Positions 35,241-46,300 of a DNA stretch of 64,000 nt are shown here, piece by piece; position 1 is the first letter of the stretch, and each line of letters opens with the position of its first letter. A program made the translations under genes and the position numbers. The stretch lies in NCBI RefSeq assembly GCF_027244095.1, contig NC_069661.1:183042501-183106500 (forward strand), read 5' to 3'. Below the pieces are notes generated by a model. The model searched no databases and was not told the DNA's origin. It saw nothing but the letters and a program-made list of their open reading frames with translations. The stretch is from Hemicordylus capensis (taxonomy: Eukaryota > Chordata > Lepidosauria > Squamata > Cordylidae).

Positions 35241-35292
<52 letters not shown>
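35230..35292. repeat. (TA)n microsatellite
   Basis: An AT dinucleotide run of about 60 bp, with one ATTATATT break near its left end. Confidence 0.8.
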
Positions 35293-35294
<2 letters not shown>

Positions 35295-35751
35295 TATAAA
35301 AATAATTAGATATTAAGGCCTTTCATACAGTTATCCCTGGCTAGTTTTTTGGACAAAGAAAAAGACAAGCAAACCCTCTGTTTGAGTCTCCATACTCACA
35401 ACCCAGACAATCATGGCAGGTGTGAGCTCCATGGAAGAAATTGGGATCTGGGTCCTCCAAGGATCAATCCTGGCATCCCAGCATGCATCAGCCTGCCAGT
35501 AGAATGGAAAATCTCATTGCCTCATCAGGCATTCTCTGACTGGCCACAAGGGACCAGATAGCAGGCCCAGCTCTATTGAAGCCATTACAAGCAAAGGATC
35601 ATAGAGTGTGTTGTATAAAGTGAAATAGACACCAATGGCTGCCCTTTTAGTCACAACGCTATCATAAACATGGCTGCTTGCTCCCAGGGTAACCTACAAA
35701 CATCAAATGCATCCAAATGATCAAAGAACCAAGGTAGGATAGCTACTGGGG

Positions 35752-36240
35752 CTATTCTCACAATTAACAAAAATTGGGCTAGGAGAGCCTAGCCCGATTT
35801 TTGTTAATTGTCAGAACCACCAGGCTTGGCTACGAGCCCGGTGGTTCTAGAGTGGGTAACCCGCTCTGGAACCCCTGGTAAAAAGCAGTTTGCTGAGCGA
35901 GCACTCTGTAAACCTGCTTTTTACAATCATGAGTAGCCACGGCGCACCTTCGTGCCACACCTACTCATGAGTAGACCCCATGCCGGGAGGCGAAAAGCCA
36001 TCTCCCAGCTCCGGGGGTCTTCCCAGTATGCCCTGCGCGCTTGTGCAGGGCATACTGGGGCTTGCGGGGGCCATGTGGCCCCCGCTCCCCCAACCCCTCC
36101 GGCTCCATCACGGAGCCGGCAATCGTGTGGGTGGCCGATCTAGCCGCCCAGGGCTCCCTGCCCGCTCCTCTGTGGGGAGAGCAGGCTTAGCAGTTTCTAA
36201 AAAAGCGGGTCTCACAGATTGTGAGACCCGCCTCACTATT
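35752..36240. mobile_element. Palindromic MITE ('TTCTCAC' family)
   Basis: It starts GGGCTATTCTCACAATTAAC. At once a strong hairpin follows (caattaacaaaaattgggct against agcccgatttttgttaattg, 35766-35813). Inside lie 'ccctgcgcgcttgtgcagggc' and 'cggctccatcacggagccgg' hairpins, and 'ggtctcacagattgtgagacc' is near the right end. Ends and interior agree with the next copy at 36436. Confidence 0.6.
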
Positions 36241-36435
36241 TTTGCCCTACCTCAGTAAAGACCAAGGTACAGGATCTGGGCTACCCACATTTGAGCGAAT
36301 TGTGTTGGAGGGCTTTGCATGGGTTCTCATGAGCATTAATAGCTGGTTTTACTACCTCCTACCTTGATTTTGGTAATCATGTGAATGATTAAAGAACATC
36401 TGTCCTCTTCAGACATTTACATGTCTTAAATATTG

Positions 36436-36895
36436 AAGCTCTTCTCATGATCGGTGAGAAGAGCTTCTTCTGGGTCTGTGGGGACTGCAGGCTTAGCTTG
36501 CTCTTCCCACAGACAATCAAAAGGCAGCACTGGGCAGCTGGATCGGCCACCCACACAACTGCCAGCTCCGTCACAGAGCCGGTGGGGGCTGCAGGGATCA
36601 GGGGCCGTGCAGCATTCTGGAGAGAGACCCCTGAGCCTAGAAGGCTGCTTGCAGCCTCCCTGTTGGGGTCTACTCATGTGTCGCCACATGCTGCGGTGAC
36701 ACACAAGCAAAAAAAATGAAGTTAACAAAGCACTCGCTCCATTAACCTCATTTAAGGAGAGGGGGAATTAGGCGGGCTAGCCACCTTGGGAGCACTGGGC
36801 TTGCCTGCGAGCCTGGTTGTCCCCACGATCCCTGGAAAATGGGCTAAGCTCCCTTAGCCCACTTTCTAGTGATTGTGGAATAGCCTCATTATCTG
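36436..36895. mobile_element. Palindromic MITE ('TTCTCAC' family)
   Basis: It starts GAAGCTCTTCTCATGATCGG and ends GATTGTGGAATAGCCTCATT; the order of internal hairpins equals 27290-27795. It lies only about 195 bp from the copy at 35752, on the same strand sense as judged by 'cggctccatcacgg/cagctccgtcacagag' order. Confidence 0.6.
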
Positions 36896-37014
36896 AGTTC
36901 CTTTTCTTTGTCTGTTATCTTGACTTCACTGGCAAGTTAATGACAATGAAAATGACAGAGATGTATAGAAATATGATAGATAGATAGATAACAGAAAAAG
37001 AATAATAGAGTAGA

Positions 37015-37175
37015 TAATTCCCTGTTGCCAAAGGGCTCACCATCTGAAAAGTAACACAAAGTAGACACTGGAGGGATTCTGTTCTGAGGTTGACTAAGGC
37101 CAGTTACTCCCCTCTTGCTTAATAGAAAGAGAAACACCACTTTGAAAGGTGTCTCTACTCAGTTAGCAGAGGATG
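37015..37175 (-). mobile_element. LINE-tail repeat, antisense fragment
   Basis: The words 'gggctcaccatctgaaaagtaacac', 'tagacactggagggattctg', 'ggccagttactcccctcttgc' and 'aaaggtgtctctactcagttagcag' fit the family. A (GATA)n run lies just to the left (36973-36990). Confidence 0.6.
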
Positions 37176-37377
37176 TTGTATATCCCTATGTATATGACTG
37201 TTAGGCATTTAAATGTCAATATTACATATAATAAATATATTAATGCAGATGTAAAATTATTCAATTTTTATTCAAAACATTTCTACCACACCTTCTAGGT
37301 TAAAAAAATAAATCCAAAGCAGCATAGCATTTGCATGTTAAATACTTGTTCAGTGTGCAAAGTTCTTCACATGTATT

Positions 37378-37556
37378 ATGTTGATGTAACCTTCACAATA
37401 ACCCTGTAATATTAACTATTATTATTTACCATATTACAGCTGGGGCTTGCCAGAATGTGTAGCTTGCCACTAGTGAGTTCATGGCAGAAATGGTCTTCAG
37501 ATAGGGAAGTCCTGATTCAGAGCTTAGGCACTGTGCTACATCAGCTCTCTACTCCT
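37378..37556 (-). mobile_element. MIR-like SINE, antisense
   Basis: The plus strand reads 'ttcacaataaccctgtaatatta', 'ttaccatattacagctgggg', 'tagcttgccac', 'tggcagaaatgg' and 'cactgtgctacatcagctc', the order of an antisense MIR (caataaccctgtgaggtagg...ccattttacagatgagg...). It is strongly diverged, so old. Confidence 0.55.
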
Positions 37557-37589
37557 TTCTTTGTTTTGCCCTTTTTGGAGTCAGGTGGA

Positions 37590-37636
37590 ATATAGAATAG
37601 AATAGAATAGAATAGAATAGAATAGAATAGAATAGA
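37590..37636. repeat. (AATAG)n microsatellite
   Basis: About nine units of the pentamer AATAG/ATAGA in tandem. Confidence 0.85.
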
Positions 37637-37899
37637 AACTGTTTGATGTCTGTCCTTTGTTCTGAAAACCCAAATCTCTTCTTACAGGAGAATTTGCAGG
37701 AAAATCCTGCACACTGGGTGGCACAAGATGGATGCAGTGGGCAACTGGATCATGCCCTAAAGTGCAAAGTTTCCTATCCAGGAATGCATAAATTAATGCA
37801 ATGTTATATTAATACTAGATTCCAAACACACACAAGAGTGGGAAAGTGAGATTCAAATCTTTATCATCTGTCTTTATATCTTATATAAATGCATTATTT

Positions 37900-38245
37900 A
37901 ATCCTCCATTCTGAGTCCCTCTTCCAGGTTTTTAGGTGGGTGGTAACCAGGGAATGGGCCTTTTTGCCTGAGGTTCCTTGGATATGGAATGCCCTCCCTA
38001 CAGAAGGTCTCTTGGCACCAACTTCGACGTCTTTTGATGCCTGACCTTCCTGCAGCTTCTGAAAGTAAGTTAGTGGGGAAGGAAGGAGTGAGGAGAGAAA
38101 TATGTGGGATGGGAATGTGTGTTGAAATGTTAAGTTGCATGTTGAAATACAATACAATACAATGCATATTTATATACAATTGATATTTATATACCGCTTT
38201 CAACTAAAGTTTCCAAAATGGTTTACACAGATATTAAATAAATGA
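37900..38245 (+). mobile_element. L2-type LINE 3' region and tail scrap
   Basis: 'gggcctttttgcctgaggttcc', 'atatggaatgccctccctac' and 'ggtctcttggcaccaac' match the L2 3' coding end. An antisense LINE-tail scrap ('tatttatataccgctttcaac...aatggtttacacag') follows at 38190-38240. Confidence 0.5.
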
Positions 38246-38399
38246 ATAGAATAGCTCTATTAGCAGAAATGCATATTTTCATAAATATGCCTGTTCTTTA
38301 TATTCTTACATTCTTGTGACTTCAGTTGCTGTTTGTGCCCTCAAAAACTCAAGTGTTAAAAATGCTGCGTGTGACATGGTGGGTGAGTTAGGGGAATGA

Positions 38400-38930
38400 T
38401 GCTTAATTTGCAGGGGTGGGGTAGGGCTCCAAAGGCCTTTAGGTCCAGGCTCCAAAATTACCTAGATGCACCACCTCTACATACACACATGGAAGGAATA
38501 CATGCACACAAACTGAGATTACTTCTCTCACATGTGTGCACACACATACACATGGTTCATGGGAGTGGGTGGGAAGAGAAACACAGTGGCTTAAGCAAGG
38601 GGAACAAATCACACACACACAAAACAAACAGATATGGGCTGAGTTTTTTTAATGTTTTACTTTCCTGAGGAGAGACAAGCCCAGCAGCTAGCTTCCACCT
38701 CCTATTCAGGAACTCCATCATCCTTGTGGCAAATTGAAGTACATTCCATGGCCAGTACATTCTATGGCCAGACACAAGACTCCAGGAGAACAAATCAGGC
38801 TGCTGCTGCTGCTGCTGCTGCTGCTAGGAGAGGGCATGACTAGCAGTGAAGTTAACCCCCCCTTTTTTGACTCTGCTGCTGAGGAACTACTGATCTGAAT
38901 CCAAATTAACAGGGGGTGCAACTGCACCCT
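38400..38930 (+). mobile_element. Unclassified repeat, copy 3
   Basis: It matches 26860-27210 in order (ctctcacatgt.., gggtggg.agag, ggggaacaaatcacacac, aaaacaaacag, agacaagcccagcagc, actccaggagaacaaatc, ttaacaggggg(t)gcaac). A (GCT)n run of about 28 bp lies at 38799-38826. The 62-codon and 89-codon frames here are low-complexity. Confidence 0.55.
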
Positions 38931-40221
38931 TGCACCAATCCCTGGATCTGCTCCAGAGCTGGATGCTTGTGTATTTGGCTGTCGCATTTATGGTTTTACT
39001 GTTTTCTGTCTTCTATTGTTTTGTTTTATTGTTCGGTTTTAAGCTCTGAAATCACTTTGACCATCATATGCTGAATCGTGGTTTACGATACTGATGAAAT
39101 GAAATAAAGAATCAAGAGCAAGATAGATTTGTTTCCAGGAAGTGTTTGAGGTTAAACATTTAAAAACAAAACAAAACCTTCCCTGCTCCTACTCTCAGTC
39201 TTTTGCTCTCTCACCAGTTCCTTAAATCCCATTATTTCCCAATGGTAGTAACACAGCACTCAGTTCAGATTCAGCCTTTTTGATTCATTCCCGGCCTGAA
39301 GACAACTGTATTCAATAGTTATTTGAAAATTACGAGCACCTCCATCTTCCTTTTAGGGGAAGAAATTTTCATTCCACTGCAGTATTCAATTCAACAATCA
39401 ACACCTGTGAAAACACTGAGCAGAACTGAGCTTTCCATCCCCTCAATGAACTCTTCTCAGGCCTTTGTCTGACTGCCCTCAGTCACAGGCTTTGCTTATC
39501 TGTCCTCTCAGGCTACTTCAGCTGTGACAGTTTGAAATTAGCCATTATTTGCTATTCATACATGGTGCAAAGAACAAATAGAACAGAGTGTTTAAAAAGT
39601 GGTGGCAAGGAAAAAGCAGTTATGGGGAAGGAAAGGAACTAAATCCCTGGAGAAACCTTTTTTTTTTTTAACCTTTAATCTCATCACTGAATATTCCCCT
39701 CAGGCTTCCTTTTGAATCACCAGTAGAAAAAGCTTAAAAGAGGGCCTGCTGTGGTCACTATTGATTCTCCAGATGCGGCTTCTCCTGAGGCCTTTCACTT
39801 ATGTACACAGCTGAATTCTGGACCCTCAATGATAAATTCATGACACTTAGAAAAATCAGTGCCTTCTCTGCCACTGAGATTCTGGCATATCTTCTGCTCC
39901 AAGGGTACACATATTGCCAGTGTTCTAAAACTTCCATTGTCTCACAGTAGAATTATGTGTTTCGCTTCTTAGAATTCTTACAAACTGAGGATATTTTCTT
40001 ATGGTGCAGTGATCAGTTAATTACTAGTAAATTCAGTTGCTGTCAATGGGATTTGTGCATGAATGCATGACTTATGCATGAGATGTAGGATTATAACTCT
40101 GTGATTGCCATCCTTAAAAACATTGTGATGTAGTGTAATCTTACAGTGAGATCAAGAAACAATTCATCCTATTTTCCTGCTCCAAAAATTGAATTCTACT
40201 CTCTTCCCATCAATGCACATG
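38931..40221. other. Mostly unique non-coding sequence
   Basis: A T-rich 'tttattgttcggttttaagc...gaaatgaaataaagaatc' stretch at 38985-39115 may be an old LINE tail. The rest shows nothing recognised. Confidence 0.4.
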
Positions 40222-40697
40222 TGTTGGGGGTGTTAGAAGGGAGAGATTCCTCCTGTTGCTCGCCTCTTGGTTAGGTAACGTTAACTGGACACCAGTATCA
40301 AAGTTTCAAAGAAAGCTTTATTCATAGCTAGCAAAAAAGCTTCTGAGTGCGGCTGGCCCCCCTCTGGCAGACCATCAGTCTTATATACTGAGCAGTAAAC
40401 AACTTTCACACCTCTACTTTGTACATAAGCCAAAGCGTTACTTTTAACCCCAAAGGTTCCGATTTGCTTCCAAGTGCCATATTTCACACTTTCCACTTCT
40501 CAAGAGATCTGGCTTGTGGCTTTGGCCGGGTTCCCCTCCCCATCTGAGACATACTTTTAAGCAATGTCAAAAAATACCCTCAAGGCGAGTGGGGGGCGGG
40601 ATCTACCAGCCACCACAAGTGCCGTTGATAAGGCTTCTGTGCAAACCAACTGTGCTTTTTGGCCGTTTGAGAGCAAGTTGCAACTAATGTTCCAACA
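40222..40697 (-). mobile_element. Candidate solo LTR of an endogenous retrovirus-like element (fossil)
   Basis: On the minus strand a 476-bp unit starts TGTTGGAACATT and ends CCCCCAACA. In order it has a TATA-like word (agtatataagac), a polyadenylation-type AATAAAG, and a U5-like stretch before the CA end. No internal coding region or second LTR adjoins it, so it would be a solo LTR. No target duplication matches, so the ends may be a little off. Age unknown; family not assigned. Confidence 0.5.
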
Positions 40698-40740
40698 GGG
40701 GGGAAAACTTTACATGAGGCAGTTGAAGGAAGGAAGTGTT

Positions 40741-42289
40741 AAGAACATAAGAACAATCCTGTTGGATCAGGCCCCAGGCCTATCTAGTCCAGCATCCTGT
40801 TTCACACAGTGTCCCACCAGATGCCTCAAGCAAGCCAGATCCCCACAAGCAAGAGGTGAGGGTCTCCTGTTGTTGTCGCCCTGCAACTAGTATTCAGAGG
40901 CACCTTGCTTCCGAGGCAGGAGGGGGTCTAAGGCCACCAAACTAGTGACCATTGATAGACGCATCCTCTATGAATTTGTCCAAGCCTCTTTTAAAGCCAT
41001 CCAAGCTAGTAGCCATCATCACATCCCATGGCAGAGAATCCCATAGATTAATTATGTGCAATGTGAAAAGTACTTCTTTTAGTCGGTCTTAAATTTCCTG
41101 GCCAACAGTTTCATGGGATGACCCTTGGTTTTAGTGTTTTGAGAGGGGGGGGGGAATTCTCTCTGTCCACCCTCTCTACTCCATGCAAAATTTTATACAC
41201 CTCTATCATGTCTCCCCATAGTTGCCTCTTTTCCAAATGAAAAAGCCCCAGATACTGTAGCCTTGCCTCATAAGATCCAGGCCCCTGATCACCTTGGTTG
41301 GCTTCTTCAGCACATTTTCCAGTTCTACAATGTCTTTCCTAAGATATGGTGACAGAACTGTACACAGTATTCCAAATGTGGCCACACCATAGATTTGTAT
41401 ATGGGCATTATAGTATTAGCATTTTAATTTTCAATCCCCTTCCTAATGAGCCGTAGCATGGAATTGGCCGTTCTTGCAGCTGCTGAAAACTGAGTTGACG
41501 CTTTCAATGAGCTCTCTACCATGACCCCAAGATCTCTCTCCTTACCAGTCTCTGACAGCTTAGATCACATTAGTGTGTACCTGAAGTTGGATCCCACCCC
41601 CCCATTTTGCATCACTTTATACTTGCTTGCATTGAATCTCATTTGCCGTTTTGTTAATCCTTTTGGAGCTCTTCACAATCTGTTTTGGATTTCACTAGCC
41701 TAAATAGATTAGTTTCATCTGCGAACCTGGCCATTTCACAGCTTACCCCAACTTCTAGATCATTAATGAATACATCAAAGAGCACTGGTCCTTCTACAGA
41801 TCCTTGGGGGACTCCACTTCTTACTTACTTCCATTATGAGAACTGTCCATTTATTTCTACCCTCTGTTTCCTGCCCTTCAACCAGATATTCTGTTTCTTG
41901 CCCTTTCCCACCAGATCCACACATGAACCTGTCCCTTTATTCCATGACTGCTAAATTTACTCAAGAGACTTTGGTGGTGAACTCTGTCAAATGATTTTTG
42001 GAAGTCTCAGTATACAATGTCAACCAGATCACCTCTATACACATGTCTGTTTATACTCTCAAAGAACTCCAAAAGGTTAACAAGGCAAGACTTGCCTTTG
42101 CAGAAGCCATGTTGGTTCTTCTTCAGCAAGGCCTGTTTTTCTATATGTTTAACATTTTTGTCCTTAAGTATGCTTTTCATCAACTTACCAGACACAGAAG
42201 TTGAGCCTGTAAATTTCCCAGATCCCCCCTGAATCCCTTTTTGAAAATTGGAGTTATATTAGCTACTTTCCAGTCCTCTGGTATAGAAT
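40741..42289 (-). mobile_element. CR1 LINE copy A, antisense, 5'-truncated
   Basis: The 3' end is at 40741 (plus strand 'aagaacataagaacaatcctg' then 'ctagtccagcatcctgtttcacac'). The element runs through the 3' UTR into the reverse transcriptase C-terminal half, which aligns by eye with copy B from about 41279 onward at roughly 80% identity. Frames are broken in many places. It continues for a few bases after the hAT-like insertion (43434-43448). Confidence 0.75.
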
Positions 42290-43433
42290 AGGGATGTGAA
42301 CAAATTGATTTTTGTGATTTGATTTGAGGTTGAATCAAATCAGCCGGATTCGATTCAAAGTCAAATCTGCAAACTCTAATCTCATCGGATTCAATTTGAG
42401 TTGGATTAGATTCAATTTGGATTCAGATTGATCAAACCCACTTTTAAAGGTCCAGGGGACACCAAAGTGGGAGGGTAGGGCCCCATGGGTGCCACCTACC
42501 ATCCAAAGTTCAAGGTGGTGGGACACTTGGATTGATATTTTTAAATGATTTTTTTTTTTAGTTTTGAGTGATTTTGTATATTTCCACCAGAGAGAATAAT
42601 GGAATTTTGAAGCAGCCCTAACCAGAACCCTAACCCAGATCCCCAGCTTTCATTTTAAAAAAGAAGAAGCTAAATTCTAGCCCTTGTAAAAGTGGAATTA
42701 TGGAGCAAAATATGCAGTCACTATTTTTGAAGTGTTTAGACTATTTAGTGTGTAATAATTTTTCCTTCCTGTAATAACCTTTTTCATAATGAACCCTTAT
42801 GAGGATTCATTACACACCAAACAGTCTAAGCACTTCAAAAATTCCTTAAAAAAATGAACTCAGTACCTCACTGCCTTGTGGGTTGGTGGGAATTAGTGGC
42901 ACCCCATGTGCCAACTACCCCCCCCAACACACAAGCCAGTGGGGTACTCAAATATAAACTAAGTACCCTACTGAGGGTTGGGGGATTCATTGGCACATGG
43001 AGTGCCACTAATTCTCTCCCCCCACCCAAGGCAGTGGGGTACTTTGTTCATTTTGAAAGGAATTTATGAAATATTTAGACTCTTTGGTTTGTAATTAATC
43101 CTCATAGAGATTCATTATGAGGAAAAGTCATTACACACCAAAGAGTTTAAAACACTTCTAAAATAGTGACCACACATTTTGCTCCATAACTCCATTTCTA
43201 CAAGTGCTAGAACTTAGCTTTTTTTTTTTTTTAATGAAAGCTGGGAATCAGGGGGAATGAGAGAGGATCTTGAAACTCGAATCTCAAATCAGTTCAAATA
43301 GAATCTGGGGAGATTCAATTCAAGCTTGTATTTGGCTCAGGGTGACTGGGCAGGTTTGTTTTGTCGTCGAATCACTCAAGTTGACCAGATTTGAGTCAAA
43401 TCGACCTGACCTCGAAACAATTTGCACACCCCA
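42290..43433. mobile_element. hAT-like element inside CR1 copy A
   Basis: The left terminus TAGGGATGTGAACAAATTG and the right terminus on the minus strand (GGGGTGTGCAAATTG) are inverted. Flanking 8-mers GTATAGAA (42282-42289) and TTATAGAA (43434-43441) match at 7 of 8. CR1 sequence continues across the site (compare 44430-44448). The element has large internal inverted segments ('tgccacta.tt.ccccc' and 'aacacacaa.cagtggggtac' near 42890-43040) and no transposase. It is non-autonomous, 1144 bp. Confidence 0.7.
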
Positions 43434-43494
43434 TTATAGAACCTGACTAGGCCCCTGATCATATTGGTTTCCCTCATCTGTACCTTTTCCAGTT

Positions 43495-44073
43495 CTATAA
43501 TGTCCTTTTTAAGATGTGGTGACCAGAATTGTATGCAGTACTCCAGGTGTGGCCGTACCATATGGGCATTATAATATTAGCCATTTTATTTTCAATCCCA
43601 TTCCTAATGATCCCTAGCATGGAACTGGCCTTTTTCATAGCTGCCACACATTGAGTGGACACTTTTAATGAGCTGTCCACCATGACTCCAAGATCCTTCT
43701 CCTGGTCAGTCACCGACAGCTCAGATCCCATCAGCATATACTTGAAGCTGGGGTTTTTCATCCCAATGTGCATCACTTTACACTTGCCAACTCTGAACTG
43801 CATTTGCCATTTTGTCACCCACTCCCCCAGTTTGGAGAGATCCTTTTGGATCTCACAATCCATTTTGGAGACCCGAAAAAGTTTGGTATCATCTGCAAAT
43901 TTGGCCACCTGGCTGCTTACCCCTACTTCTAGATCATTGATTAATAAATTAAAAAGCACCGGTCCCAGTACAGATCCCTGGGGGACCCCACTTCTTACTT
44001 CCCTCCATTGTGAAAACTCTCCATTTATCCCTACCCTCTGTTTCCTGTCTTTCAACCAGTTAGCAATCCACAC
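43495..44073 (-). pseudogene. CR1 reverse transcriptase fragment
   Basis: The 192-codon frame has the motif GVPQGSVLGP (residues 29-38, RT block 4) and FADDTKLF with the catalytic Asp pair at residues 61-62 (about 43893-43888), then the thumb region ending in 'LGVMVDSSL'. The YADD-type Tyr is Phe, which is normal in CR1. The fingers and palm N-terminus lie upstream (44074-44400) in another frame. Part of copy B ORF2. Confidence 0.85.
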
Positions 44074-44793
44074 ATGTACTTGTCCCCTTATCCCATGACT
44101 GCTAAGTTTCCTCAGGAGTCTTTGATGAGGAACTTTGTCAAAAGCTTTTTGGAAGTCCAGGTGTTGGACTGGATGTCAACTGGATCACTTGTTGACACTC
44201 TCAAAGAACTCCAAAAGGTTCGTGAGGCTAGATTTCCCTTTTCAGAAGCCATGCTGGTTCTCTACCAGCTGGGCCTGTTCTTCTATTTGCTTTACAATTT
44301 TATCCTTGAGGATGCTTTCCATAAATTTTCCTGGAACGGACGTTAAGCTAACTGCCCTGTAATTTCCCGGATCGCCCCTGGATCCCATTTTAAAAATCGG
44401 TGTTACATTTGGTACTTTCCAGTCCTTCGGTACAGAGCCTGATTGCAGGGATAAGTTATATATTTAAGGAAGGGGGTCGGCAATTTCACATTTGAGTTCT
44501 TTGAGGACTCTTGGATGGATGCCATCCGGCCCTAGTGATTTGCTAGTTTTCTGTTTTTCCAGACAGTTTAGAACATCATCTCTTGTCACTTCTATCTGAC
44601 TCGGTTCTTTAGCCTCCATCCTCGAGAAGCCTGGTTAAGAAACAGGTATATGCTCAGTATCCTCTGCCGTGAAGATGGACTCAAAGAACTCTTTTAGCTT
44701 TTCTGCAACCTCCATATCCTCCTTAATAATCCCTTTCACACCCTCATTATCCAAAGGTCCAACCACCTCCCTGGCAGGTTTCCTGCTACTGAT

Positions 44794-45006
44794 TTATTTA
44801 AAGAAGTTTTTGTTGTTCTCCTTCATGCTTTTAGCTAAATGTTCCTCAAACTCTCTTTTCACCTCCGTTATTGTCACCTTGCATTTCTTTTGCCAGGGTT
44901 TGTGTTCCTTTCTGTTCTCTTCGTTTGGACAGGCCTTCCAATTTTGGAAGGAAGTCTTCTTCCTTTTTATGGCTTCCTTGGCATTACCTGTTAGCCATGC
45001 TCTCAT
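44794..45006 (-). pseudogene. CR1 ORF2 linker fragment
   Basis: The 70-codon frame, rich in Lys/Glu ('WLTGNAKEAIKRKK...WKACPN...NNKNFFK'), matches the region between endonuclease and reverse transcriptase in CR1 ORF2, which typically ends near 'NPKKFFKY'. It is separated from the neighbouring blocks by frame breaks. Confidence 0.65.
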
Positions 45007-45167
45007 CCTCCTGGACTTAGTGATATCTTTCCTCCTTTACAATCTAACTGGGCTTCTAGTATTGTGGTTTTGAGTAAACTCCATGCATTCTGGAGCGAAG
45101 TGACTCTCCTGATTTTTCCTTTCAGCTTTCTTTTCACCATACTCCTCATTTTGAAGAAGTTTCCTCT

Positions 45168-45824
45168 TCAGAAATTCAAAATGTCTGTGTTAGACTTCCT
45201 TGGTGATTCTCTCCCCACATGTATGCTGAATTTGATTGCACTATGGTCACTGTTCCCTAAAGGGTCAGTGACACTTACATCATGCACCAGGTCCTGGGTG
45301 CCACTCAGGATCAAATGCAAGGTCGCCTCCTCTCTGGTTGGTTCCAAGACCAGCTGTTCTAGGGCACAGTCATTCAGCGTATCTAGAAATTTGACCTCTT
45401 TGTCATTACCTGACTGTGAATTTACCCAGTCTATGTGTGGGTAATTGTAGTCACCCATTATTACAGCCCTGCCTCTCCTTGATGCCTCCCTGATTTCTTG
45501 CTGCAACTCCCAGTCACTGTCATCTTTTTGATCCAGAGGGCGATAGCACGTCCCCAGTAGCACATTCCCTTTCCGGCCTTGTATAGTCACCCACAGGGTT
45601 TCTGTGGAGGACTCCAGTCCACCTAGGTTTTCTACCTTGTTAGACTCTATCCCTTCTTTAACATACAGTGCTTCTCCACCTCCAAGGCATCCCTCCCTGT
45701 TCTTTCTATAGAGTTTATATCCAGGGAGAACAGTGTCCCACTGGTTTTCACTGTTCCACCATGTTTCTGTTATGCCCACTATATATATTTCTGTGTTAGC
45801 AACCAAGCACTCCAGCTCACCCAT
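45168..45824 (-). pseudogene. CR1 apurinic-type endonuclease fragment
   Basis: The 218-codon frame carries ITETWW (residues 18-23, metal-binding Glu), YRP near 94-96, GDYNYPHIDW (124-133, catalytic Asp/Asn) and SDHSAI (192-197, catalytic His). These are the APE-type nicking domain motifs of LINE ORF2. The N-terminal beta strand with its own conserved Asn falls upstream of the frame. The motifs look preserved, so this is one of the better-kept parts of the element. Confidence 0.85.
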
Positions 45825-46061
45825 CTTGGCTCGGAGGCTTCTGGCACTGGCATATAAGCACCTATACTCCGAATCTCTTACCTGGTGTATGCTATCTTTC
45901 TTTTGACTCTTTGACCAGCTGGCACAGCCTTCTGTCTGCTTTTTATGTGGTTCTGCTCTGTCTCCTTCTGTTTTATCTGAATCCTTTGCACCCTAGCACT
46001 TTAAAGGATAGCATTTGCTGAACTGGATATTGCCCAGCTCCTGTCGGCTATTCCCCAGATG

Positions 46062-46262
46062 TCATTTTAAAAGCTGCTCTGCAACCTTTTTGATTTTAAG
46101 TGCCAGCAGTCTGGTTCCATCTTGGTTCAAGTGCATCCCATCCCTTTTGTACAGACCTTGCTTGCCCCAAAATGTATCCCAGTGCCTAACATATCTAAAC
46201 CCCTCCTCCTGGCACCAACGTCTCATCCATGCATTGAAACCCCTCAGCTCTGCCTGTCTCAC
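46062..46262 (-). pseudogene. CR1 ORF1 C-terminal esterase fragment
   Basis: The 66-codon frame holds 'LYKRDGMHLNQDGTRLLA', the Asp-x-x-His block of the SGNH-hydrolase domain found in ORF1 of CR1 elements. It lies upstream of the endonuclease on the same strand, as expected. The Ser block is not within this frame. Confidence 0.75.
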
Positions 46263-46300
46263 TTTATCTGTGCATGGAACAGGTGCGTGGACATCCTATG

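Larger units (their letters stand above)
43449..46300 (-). mobile_element. CR1 LINE copy B, antisense, nearly full internal region
   Basis: Going 5' to 3' on the minus strand it has an ORF1 esterase end (46262-46062), an endonuclease (45824-45168), a linker (45006-44794) and a reverse transcriptase (about 44400-43495). The true 3' UTR and tail are absent; it stops at the junction with copy A at about 43448. It belongs to a different CR1 subfamily from copy A. Several frame changes mean it is dead. Confidence 0.8.

Noticed and set aside
43655-45444. Plus-strand frames of 90-147 codons
   Set aside because: They are the antisense of CR1 endonuclease and reverse transcriptase.
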